Below, piece after piece: positions 1 through 4,982 of a DNA stretch of 6,260 bases. A program made the translations under genes and the position numbers. The DNA comes from JACPSX01 sp035288405 [NCBI: bacterium]. Lineage in GTDB: Bacteria > JACPSX01. The stretch is taken from positions 1-6,260 of the forward strand of contig DATEAK010000391.1 of NCBI GenBank assembly GCA_035288405.1. Reading direction: 5' to 3'. Under the pieces are notes generated by a model, which saw nothing but the letters and a program-made list of their open reading frames with translations, did not search any database and was not told the DNA's origin. How positions within the stretch are numbered: position 1 is the first letter of the stretch; every line of letters starts with the position of its first letter.

Positions 1-730
1 CCCGAAGGAGTCCTTGCCAGATGCCGAACCACTTGAGGTTGCGCACGGCCTTCATGCGATCATCCGTGGTTTCAGCTGTGATAAAGCGCTCGAACACCTT
101 GAACAGGGAAGCGACACCGAACTCCTGAGCCACGGTAGCACAGGCCCTCTTGTCGATCCCCCAGTGCAGCACGGCGCTGGAGGGGCAAGCGTAGAGACAG
201 CGGCTGCAGGTCTCGCCGATGCAGACCTGCTCGGTCATCTTGGCGTCGGGCTCCAGCTCCGCAGTTGTCAGGATGCAGGTGGTGTAGCAACGCGGACCGA
301 ATTCGCGGGTCATAAGATTCAGCTCGAGCCCCAGCGTGCCCAGGCCCGCCTCGATGGCCACGTGGCGGGTGGAGAGATATCCGTAGCTGCCGTGCTTCAT
401 CTCCCAGGAGGTCTCCTGGGCGGCGGTTTGAAAGGCGTAGGATCCTTCCTGCTCCAAATAGCGGGCGATCCGGTAGGCGATCTTGTCGTGCTCGCGCAGG
501 ACGAGCTGGTCCAGGTGGTGCACGCAGGCCATGCTTTTGGCGCGAAAGGCCCCCGCGGGGATGCGCTTCACGATGGCGACTAGACTTTTCATCTCGGGGG
601 AAATATTCGCAGGAATCTGGGGAACCTTGAGATCCGGGGGATTCTTATTTATCGTTTGGGCACTGCAGATTCCCACCAGGTCTGCACCAAGTTCTTTCCC
701 CTTCTGTTTTACTTTCTCAGCGGTAAGCAC
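1..730 (-). CDS. QueG-like 4Fe-4S protein (epoxyqueuosine reductase-related), 3' end missing
   Basis: This is a partial gene: 243 codons are open from a GTG at 730 to the left edge, and the C-terminus is outside the window. The GTG is chosen because GGAGG lies 6 bases upstream (737-741) within a G-rich run. The N-terminus (LGADLVGIC, residues 14-22) and the segment HVAIEAGLGTLGLELNL (123-139) resemble the cobalamin/Fe-S family that includes epoxyqueuosine reductase QueG and reductive-dehalogenase-like proteins. A ferredoxin-type cluster follows with C170, C175, C178 and C182 before Pro, and a further C197 that could serve the second cluster. QueG itself reduces epoxyqueuosine in tRNA, but many relatives have other or unknown substrates, so I assign the family only. 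No Tat or Sec signal is seen, so it is probably cytoplasmic. Third-position G+C rises abruptly after codon 50, and the first cluster cysteine is spaced unusually (CxxxxCxxCxxxCP). Family call is firm; exact function is not. Confidence 0.82.
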   Translation of the reverse strand, partial: MLTAEKVKQKGKELGADLVGICSAQTINKNPPDLKVPQIPANISPEMKSLVAIVKRIPAGAFRAKSMACVHHLDQLVLREHDKIAYRIARYLEQEGSYAFQTAAQETSWEMKHGSYGYLSTRHVAIEAGLGTLGLELNLMTREFGPRCYTTCILTTAELEPDAKMTEQVCIGETCSRCLYACPSSAVLHWGIDKRACATVAQEFGVASLFKVFERFITAETTDDRMKAVRNLKWFGIWQGLLR

Positions 731-736
731 TAGGAA

Positions 737-741
737 CCTCC
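737..741 (-). promoter_or_regulatory. Ribosome binding site deciding the GTG start at 730
   Basis: On the minus strand GGAGG, inside the run GAGGGGGGAGG, sits 6 bases before GTG at 730. There is no in-frame ATG near this point: the first methionine codon downstream is residue 47, which would remove the conserved LGADLVGI segment. Confidence 0.75.
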
Positions 742-814
742 CCCCTCAAGGGAATTGCCCATTTCTAACAGGCTTCATTTTAGAAGGTTGCCATGTCGCT
801 GGATTTCTTAGTAG

Positions 815-823
815 TTTATACCA
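815..823 (-). promoter_or_regulatory. Possible extended -10 promoter for the QueG-like gene
   Basis: The minus strand reads TGGTATAAA, an extended -10 form (TGn plus 5 of 6 matches to TATAAT), about 85 bases upstream of the GTG start. A perfect TTGACA lies further up at 849-844, but the 23-base spacing is too long for a standard sigma70 pair. With the better spacing of 17 bases the -10 would be TAATGG, which is poor. The start of transcription would fall near 808, giving an untranslated leader of about 78 bases. Confidence 0.35.
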
Positions 824-962
824 TTACCATCCCAACGCTTTGGTGTCAACGAAGCCGCTATCGTTTGCCCGCTTCACGTCTCACAGAAAGGTATGGGCAC
901 AGGCCAGATTGTTTTCTATACAACGGGGAAGACACATGGGACCGGGTAGTGGTGATTCCACA

Positions 963-991
963 TTGACAGGCAGTTAGCCGTGGTGTAGAAG
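963..991 (+). promoter_or_regulatory. Sigma70-type promoter of the CRP-like regulator gene
   Basis: A perfect -35 box TTGACA (963-968) is followed by 17 bases and then TAGAAG (986-991, 4 of 6 matches to TATAAT). Transcription would start near 998, leaving a leader of about 19 bases that contains the ribosome binding site GGAGG (1007-1011). A short inverted repeat, GTGG-TGATT-CCAC (949-961), abuts the -35 box and could be an operator, but it does not match the TGTGA-N6-TCACA pattern. Confidence 0.55.
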
Positions 992-1016
992 GCAAAAGAA
1001 TCCACTGGAGGCAGAG

Positions 1017-1715
1017 ATGATGAACAAGGAAGCCTTTTTGCGGCAGGTCAGCCTCTTTAGCGACCTCTCCGATGAGGAGATCCGGGAACTGGAGACCGTC
1101 GTCCAGGAACGTTCCTTCCGGAAAAATGAGGTCATCTTCCACGTGCAGGATCTGGGTAGTGCTCTGTTTGTTATCAAGAAAGGGAGCGTCAAGGTGAGCA
1201 TGGAGGACCGGCACGGAAAAGAGCTCATCTTACGGATTCTGGAAGAGGGGGAGTTTTTCGGGGAGATGTCCTTGCTTGATGGTGATTATCGCTCGGCCAC
1301 CGTGACGGCACTGGAGCCTTGCCAGGCCATGGTTCTCTTTCGTGACGAGTTCTTGAAATTTATCCCAAGACATCCCAAAGTGGTTATGAAGATCCTCACG
1401 ACGCTGAGTCTGCGACTCCGCAAGGCCAATGAGAAGATCCGGCGCCTGGTCTTTGCCGATGCCTATGAAAAAGTGGCCTCGATTCTTCTGGATTTGCTTG
1501 AAGAGAGAAAAATTCCCTTGAGTGCCGGAGCCGAGATCCCCCTTTCGCTAACGCGTAAAGAACTCGCGGATCTGGTTGGGATTTCCCGTGAGACACTAAC
1601 CCGAGTTTTGGCCGATTTTCAAAAGGCAGGCTTGGTTCGAATCGAGCGTCGGCGGATTGCGATCATTCACCCCGACAAGCTCAAGCGGGAAGCAGCAGGT
1701 TCCTTTTCTGTGTGA
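1017..1715 (+). CDS. CRP/FNR-family transcriptional regulator
   Basis: A 232-residue protein with the usual CRP two-domain layout: an N-terminal cyclic-nucleotide-binding beta barrel (about 7-125), a dimerisation helix (about 120-155) and a C-terminal winged helix-turn-helix (about 175-217). The phosphate-binding cassette is intact (FGE at 81-83, RSA at 92-94), so it may bind a cyclic nucleotide, though the ligand cannot be named from sequence. The recognition helix SRETLTR (190-196) keeps the Arg-Glu-x-x-x-Arg pattern of E. coli CRP, which predicts TGTGA half-sites. There is one cysteine only (C102) and none at the N-terminus, so it is not an oxygen-sensing Fe-S FNR. GGAGG lies 5 bases before the first of two tandem ATG codons (8 before the second), so translation may begin at either. 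It appears to be a single-gene unit, divergent from the QueG-like gene and convergent with the membrane-protein gene. Confidence 0.93.
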   Translation: MMNKEAFLRQVSLFSDLSDEEIRELETVVQERSFRKNEVIFHVQDLGSALFVIKKGSVKVSMEDRHGKELILRILEEGEFFGEMSLLDGDYRSATVTALEPCQAMVLFRDEFLKFIPRHPKVVMKILTTLSLRLRKANEKIRRLVFADAYEKVASILLDLLEERKIPLSAGAEIPLSLTRKELADLVGISRETLTRVLADFQKAGLVRIERRRIAIIHPDKLKREAAGSFSV

Positions 1716-1726
1716 TCGAAGTCACG
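1711..1726 (+). promoter_or_regulatory. CRP-type operator overlapping the regulator stop codon
   Basis: TGTGA-TCGAAG-TCACG matches 9 of 10 conserved positions of the TGTGA-N6-TCACA site expected for the recognition helix of the gene it terminates. The stop codon TGA lies inside the left half-site. More half-sites follow: GTGAC at 1735-1739 and TGTGA at 1748-1752. No gene start follows on the plus strand within this window before the convergent gene, so the target is unknown and chance occurrence cannot be excluded. Confidence 0.4.
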
Positions 1727-1972
1727 AAAATAAAGTGACCCACCTCCTGTGATTCTCCCCTTCCCCCATCTATGGTAACAATTAGTTCCTTTCCATGCGC
1801 TGTCACCCTAGCCCCCAGGTGGGTATGTAGGGCTTGGCCAAAAGGGAGAGAGGGAGCGGGACAGGCCTTGCGTTACCCATCTGGGGTCTCCTTTTCTCGA
1901 TTTGCATGTCTGCATTGAAGAGTTCCTGAACTCAGGCTTGATCAAATTGGCTGAGAACCGGAAGAGAAACCT
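1716..1972. other. Convergent intergenic region with no credible gene
   Basis: This 257-base stretch separates two convergent genes. It holds the rest of the CRP-type half-site cluster at its left end and a compact pair of overlapping palindromes at 1920-1936. A weak hairpin, ACCC-ATCTG-GGGT followed by a pyrimidine-rich CTCCTTTTCT, at about 1874-1896 might stop transcription from the regulator gene, but its stem is only 4 base pairs. No open frame here has a ribosome binding site or protein-like composition. A small RNA is possible but unsupported. Confidence 0.5.
1920..1936. repeat. Two overlapping perfect palindromes
   Basis: The stretch can form GAGTT-CCTG-AACTC (1920-1933) or CCTGA-AC-TCAGG (1925-1936), two mutually exclusive 5-base-pair hairpins. 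It lies about 37-53 bases beyond the stop codon of the minus-strand membrane-protein gene. No T-run follows on either strand, so it is not a classical intrinsic terminator; it could be a protein-binding site or a 3' end structure. Confidence 0.4.
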
Positions 1973-2923
1973 TTAGCTTCCCCAGGAATGCCTCAGGTAG
2001 TGCCGCTTCTTATCCATTTCAATGGTCAAATGGAACCAGCGTTGGGGGCCTCTGTCTGGGCGGACAAAGCGGACATCGTAAAGTATGACGACCGGACCTT
2101 CCCCGTCTTTTTCCACGAGAGCCGCAGGAGCTTGAGCCCACTTCAGGTAGGCCTTGCCGGGAGGAGTGGCGAGTGCGGCTTGGACGTCCGGGTTATCCAA
2201 GTTCCGATCGAAGGTGCGATTGGGGCGTTGTCGTAGAGTGGCAAGAGAGTCATACGTGTGAAAGAAGACTTGATGGAATTGACCGTCGACTTTCACAATG
2301 GCTCCCCAATTGAGAGGGGAAAGTGGTTCAGGATAGACTCCCAGGAGAGTCGCCTGAGGTCCGATCTCAGCAGCTAATTCCCTTCCCATAATCCTGGCCT
2401 TCTCCCAATTGACTCCGCAAAATCCGATGTAGAGGGCCAGAGCGGCTAGTGAAACTCGGCTCCATTTCTTCAGATCAGTTTTCCAGAAAATCCGGACAAG
2501 AAGCGGCAGGCCCAGAATCCCCCAGAAGAAAAAATCCACGATGAACACCCAGCCCAAAGAGAACCGTTGCTGGCTCAGCGGGTGGAAGACGAGGGTTTCC
2601 CAGGAAGTGATGAGATCAAAGATTTGATGTGAGAGGATCCCCAGGAAAGAGATCCAGTAAAAGGTCCAGAAACGCTTTTCGGGCCAGAAAATTCGAATGA
2701 ACGCCGCTACCAGAAGTGGGATGGTAAAAAGTCCCACCACCGAATGGGTAAAGCTTCTGTGGTAGAGGATATAGTAATCCGGTCCCCAGAACCGGAGGAT
2801 CGCGTCGATATCGGGTAAATTCGCGGTTACCAAAAGGGTCCAGGTAGCAGATTTCCCGAGCTTTTGGCGGGGCCCGCAGTTGGCAATGGCGGCTCCAACG
2901 AGCGTGTGGCTGAGATTATCCAT
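1973..2923 (-). CDS. YdjM/DUF457-family membrane-bound metal-dependent hydrolase
   Basis: A 316-residue integral membrane protein of the family annotated as metal-dependent hydrolases (E. coli YdjM type). The N-terminus MDNLSHTLVG, the segment NLPDID (35-40), HRSFTHS (55-61) and SHQIFD (98-103) carry the family's conserved His and Asp residues: H6, D38, D40, H55, H60, H99, D103, with H114 and D130 further on. Hydrophobic segments lie near 60-79, 87-105, 125-146 and 153-170. The remaining 145 or so residues are soluble and rich in family-variable sequence, probably extracytoplasmic. Start: the frame is open further upstream, but that part overlaps the preceding gene and does not look like the family, so ATG at 2923 is used. 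It has no good ribosome binding site; it begins 8 bases after the stop of the upstream hydrolase gene, so it is probably translated by coupling. Catalysis and substrate are not established for this family. Confidence 0.88.
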   Translation of the reverse strand: MDNLSHTLVGAAIANCGPRQKLGKSATWTLLVTANLPDIDAILRFWGPDYYILYHRSFTHSVVGLFTIPLLVAAFIRIFWPEKRFWTFYWISFLGILSHQIFDLITSWETLVFHPLSQQRFSLGWVFIVDFFFWGILGLPLLVRIFWKTDLKKWSRVSLAALALYIGFCGVNWEKARIMGRELAAEIGPQATLLGVYPEPLSPLNWGAIVKVDGQFHQVFFHTYDSLATLRQRPNRTFDRNLDNPDVQAALATPPGKAYLKWAQAPAALVEKDGEGPVVILYDVRFVRPDRGPQRWFHLTIEMDKKRHYLRHSWGS

Positions 2924-2931
2924 GGAGGAGA

Positions 2932-3564
2932 CTACAATACCTCGCCAGTCAGAAATGGGTTTGTGCGGCGCTCCCAGCCCACGGTCGTTTCGGGGCCGTG
3001 ACCGGAATAGACGACCGTATCCTCCGGCAGGGTCAGAAGCCGGTTCTTGATGGACGAGATCAGAGTCTGGTAGTCCCCTCCGGGAAAATCGGTACGTCCT
3101 ATGGAGCCGGCAAAGAGAGCATCTCCCACAAAGACGCAATTGTCGATGAGGAAACTGACGCCGCCGGGTGAATGTCCTGGAGTTGCGAGCACTTTGATGG
3201 TCTTATGACCAAGCGGTAGAAGTTCTTCCGCTTGCAGAAACCGGTCCGCTTCCGGCTTCCGAAAGTTGGAGATGCCAAACATGGCGGCAGACTGTGGAGC
3301 GTTTTCCAGGATGCGGAGCTCCCCTGCATGAATTGCGAAGGGTATCCCCGTTCGTTCCCTTAGTTCCTGGACTCCCGCAATATGGTCAATATGCCCGTGG
3401 GTGTTGATGATGCTTTGCAAGGTAAGTCCGTGGTTCGAGACCAGCTGCAGTAGCCGATCCGTGTCACCACCTGGATCAATGACATAGGCGGTCCGGCTCT
3501 GCTCATCTCCCAGGAGATAGGTATTTTCTGCAAAGGGTCCAACGGTCAGGCATTCGATGATCAA
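2932..3564 (-). CDS. Metallo-beta-lactamase-fold hydrolase, glyoxalase II-like
   Basis: A 210-residue cytoplasmic protein of the metallo-beta-lactamase superfamily, hydroxyacylglutathione-hydrolase-like branch. Visible metal ligands are THGHIDH (55-61), H131 in TPGHSPGG, D148 in GDALFAGSIGRTDFPGGD (147-164) and H189 in SGHGPETT. It ends with the branch-typical ERRTNPFL. It lacks the extra C-terminal glutathione-binding domain of classical GloB, so it may hydrolyse a different thioester; the substrate is open. Start: TTG at 3564 is preceded by GGAAGGAG with 5 bases spacing and gives the N-terminus MIIECLTVGPFAENTYLL typical of the family and of its usual length near 210. A longer TTG start at 3600 falls inside the predicted -10 box and is rejected. 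First gene of a two-gene operon with the downstream membrane protein. Confidence 0.92.
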   Translation of the reverse strand: MIIECLTVGPFAENTYLLGDEQSRTAYVIDPGGDTDRLLQLVSNHGLTLQSIINTHGHIDHIAGVQELRERTGIPFAIHAGELRILENAPQSAAMFGISNFRKPEADRFLQAEELLPLGHKTIKVLATPGHSPGGVSFLIDNCVFVGDALFAGSIGRTDFPGGDYQTLISSIKNRLLTLPEDTVVYSGHGPETTVGWERRTNPFLTGEVL

Positions 3565-3569
3565 ATTTG

Positions 3570-3577
3570 CTCCTTCC
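3570..3577 (-). promoter_or_regulatory. Ribosome binding site fixing the TTG start at 3564
   Basis: The minus strand has GGAAGGAG, then 5 bases (CAAAT), then TTG. This is the strongest Shine-Dalgarno sequence near the gene and places the start where family members begin. Confidence 0.75.
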
Positions 3578-3598
3578 TTTGATCGGGAAAGGATCTTC

Positions 3599-3627
3599 AA
3601 AATACTTCATTTTTAGGGAACTGACAA
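3599..3627 (-). promoter_or_regulatory. Sigma70-type promoter of the hydrolase/membrane-protein operon
   Basis: On the minus strand TTGTCA (3627-3622, 5 of 6 matches) is followed by exactly 17 bases and TATTTT (3604-3599, 4 of 6). Transcription would begin near 3592, about 28 bases before the TTG start at 3564, leaving room for the ribosome binding site. It faces the plus-strand promoter at 3677-3705, so this is a divergent control region. Confidence 0.55.
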
Positions 3628-3658
3628 GGGAGGGGCGGACATTTCACATGCTACCAAC

Positions 3659-3677
3659 AGCTCCTGGGGAAGCTCCT
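3659..3677 (+). repeat. Short direct repeat at the -35 region of the plus-strand operon
   Basis: AGCTCCT occurs at 3659-3665 and again at 3671-3677, a 12-base period, the second copy ending in the first base of the -35 box TTGACA. It could be a regulator-binding direct repeat, but 7 bases is short enough to arise by chance. Confidence 0.3.
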
Positions 3678-3705
3678 TGACAGATAGGGACCATTCCGTT
3701 AGCTT
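3677..3705 (+). promoter_or_regulatory. Possible sigma70 promoter of the cysteine-rich protein/redoxin operon
   Basis: A perfect TTGACA (3677-3682) is followed by 17 bases and TAGCTT (3700-3705), a weak -10 with 3 of 6 matches. Transcription would start near 3712, about 44 bases before the ATG at 3756. A weak -10 with a perfect -35 would be consistent with activator help, but that is inference. Confidence 0.4.
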
Positions 3706-3755
3706 AAAGGCCCCTGCTCGAAGGGATCGGCTTTCTGGAAGAAAAGAGTCAAACC

Positions 3756-4388
3756 ATGACACAGTGCGTTTACTGTCAGAAACAAAAAGGCAAACGAAAC
3801 TGTCCTGCCCTGAAAGGGCTGATTTGTCCCCAGTGCTGCGGCCAATACCGCCTGGCAAAAATTTCTTGTCCCAGCGATTGCCCTTATCTGGAAAGTCATG
3901 GAGCCTACCAGCGGGGCAAAGCAGGAGAGCGCTTTACCCATGAGAGGCGTAAGCTTTATTACGAGATTTATCAGCAGGGTGGTGAGCAGGCTGCCCAGTT
4001 CTTGAACCTGCTCGATAACCTCTTCTATCTTCATTTTTCTCGTCGGCCGAATGGCCAGGACTGGGAAGTTCACTCGGCCCTGGAGGAGATCCGGCGCCGG
4101 ATGAGCCCGGTTACGATCCCTGGGGTCAGCGGTCTAGCCGCTGGTGAGGCGATCTGGAAGGAGTTAAAGGAAATCCTGGACAGGCAACCCATCGACCAGG
4201 ACATGGGAAGGCGGGTTCTTGACAAGGTGCTGGAAAATTTGAAAGCCATTTCTCCTGATTATCATCATTCGAATCGTTTCTTGAGCGGCCTCTTGGGTTA
4301 TGTAGAGTCCACCTCTCCAGAGATGGTCGAGAAGCTTAAGCAATCTCGACAGCAGGAAGCGACCTCCCTGATTTTTCCGGCCCGCTGA
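3756..4388 (+). CDS. Cysteine-rich N-terminal zinc-finger-like protein, function unknown
   Basis: I do not recognise a named function. The 210-residue protein begins with a compact block of eight cysteines (C4, C7, C16, C24, C27, C28, C38, C42) in the pattern CxxC...CPAL...CxxCCG...R...I.CPxDCPYL, which resembles two treble-clef or zinc-ribbon-like sites; I recall similar uncharacterised proteins in environmental bacteria. The rest (about 50-210) has no cysteine, is charged and mostly helical in look, with Glu/Lys-rich stretches near 108-120 and 133-165. There is no signal peptide or membrane segment, so it is probably cytoplasmic. The ribosome binding site is weak (AAGAG about 7 bases before the ATG). 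It is the first gene of an operon, 21 bases before the redoxin gene. Possible roles include metal or redox sensing or nucleic-acid binding, none shown by the sequence. It is certainly a real gene, judging by its conserved-looking motif and operon position. Confidence 0.85.
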   Translation: MTQCVYCQKQKGKRNCPALKGLICPQCCGQYRLAKISCPSDCPYLESHGAYQRGKAGERFTHERRKLYYEIYQQGGEQAAQFLNLLDNLFYLHFSRRPNGQDWEVHSALEEIRRRMSPVTIPGVSGLAAGEAIWKELKEILDRQPIDQDMGRRVLDKVLENLKAISPDYHHSNRFLSGLLGYVESTSPEMVEKLKQSRQQEATSLIFPAR

Positions 4389-4409
4389 CTTCCGAGGAAA
4401 TGAGGATTT

Positions 4410-4970
4410 ATGAATCCATTTCCCGGCCATCCCCCCGGACTTGGTGATCGGGCTCCGGATATAAGACTGCAATGGAAAGATGGAGAATTCGTTTCCCTCT
4501 CTTTTTTTTGGACGCAGAGTCCAATTCTTCTCGTTTTCTTGCGCCATTTTGGTTGCATTTTCTGTCGGCAGCAGCTCGGCGAGTTGCGTTTTTCCTACGG
4601 AGAGATCCGGCGGCTGGGAACAGAAGTGGTTACCGTTTCCCTGGCTGGCCCACAAAGAACAGAAGCATTTTGCCAGGATCAAGGCGTGGCTTTCCCTTGC
4701 CTGGCTGACCCTGAAGGCAAAGCGTTTCAGGCTTACCGTTTGCCGAGAGGAGAATTTTGGCAAATTTTAGGCCCACCGGTTTTGGGAAGGGGAATTCAGG
4801 CCTTTCTACGCGGAGCCCGGTTGGGTCGCCCCGAGGGCTCGGTGAGACAACTTCCAGGCGCCTTTCTCGTGAATCAGCAAGGGTTCATCCAGATAGCGCA
4901 CCGGGCCAGGCATGCTGGAGATATCCCACCCGTGGATTTCTGGCTTCAGGCGATGCGGGGTTCAAGGTAG
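4410..4970 (+). CDS. AhpC/TSA-type redoxin (peroxiredoxin-like, CxxC active site)
   Basis: A 186-residue thioredoxin-fold protein. The N-terminus LGDRAPDI leads into a beta strand and the active-site segment FLRHFGCIFCRQQ (43-55) with C49 and C52, followed by a helix. The C-terminal part has features of the peroxiredoxin-like/SelL-related redoxin group: a Pro-Gly turn (QLPGAFLVNQQG) and the ending HRARHAGDIPPVDFW. Members are expected to reduce peroxides or act in thiol-disulfide exchange, but the physiological substrate is not known for most. No signal peptide is evident, so it is probably cytoplasmic. The start ATG at 4410 has GAGG (4402-4405) 4 bases upstream and another GAGGA 11 bases upstream. 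It lies 21 bases after the cysteine-rich gene, so the two are probably co-transcribed. Its stop is only 12 bases from the stop of the convergent oxidoreductase gene. Confidence 0.88.
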   Translation: MNPFPGHPPGLGDRAPDIRLQWKDGEFVSLSFFWTQSPILLVFLRHFGCIFCRQQLGELRFSYGEIRRLGTEVVTVSLAGPQRTEAFCQDQGVAFPCLADPEGKAFQAYRLPRGEFWQILGPPVLGRGIQAFLRGARLGRPEGSVRQLPGAFLVNQQGFIQIAHRARHAGDIPPVDFWLQAMRGSR

Positions 4971-4982
4971 CTTCCAAAATCC

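Noticed and set aside
14-583. 189-codon plus-strand open frame
   Set aside because: It lies opposite the QueG-like gene, whose high third-position G+C removes stop codons from the other strand. Its sequence resembles no family, and its end at 583 coincides with the composition break.
858-1228. Minus-strand open frames over the start of the regulator gene
   Set aside because: They are antisense to the well-supported CRP-like gene and its promoter, without ribosome binding sites or family features.
1772-1918. 48-codon plus-strand open frame in the convergent gap
   Set aside because: There is no ribosome binding site (the upstream sequence is C/T-rich) and the translation looks random, rich in Arg, Trp and Cys.
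2924-3139. N-terminal extension of the membrane protein by 72 residues
   Set aside because: The extra part overlaps the hydrolase gene in another frame, is Arg/Ser-rich as such shadows are, and precedes the family-typical N-terminus at 2923.
3565-3600. Longer TTG start of the hydrolase at 3600
   Set aside because: It overlaps the predicted -10 box and lacks a good ribosome binding site, while TTG at 3564 has GGAAGGAG and the usual family N-terminus.
3633-3648. Possible CRP-type site between the divergent promoters
   Set aside because: Only one half-site (TCACA at 3644-3648) is recognisable; the partner half does not match.
4164-4763. 199-codon minus-strand open frame
   Set aside because: It is antisense to both the cysteine-rich protein and the redoxin gene and spans the junction between them; its sequence shows no domain.
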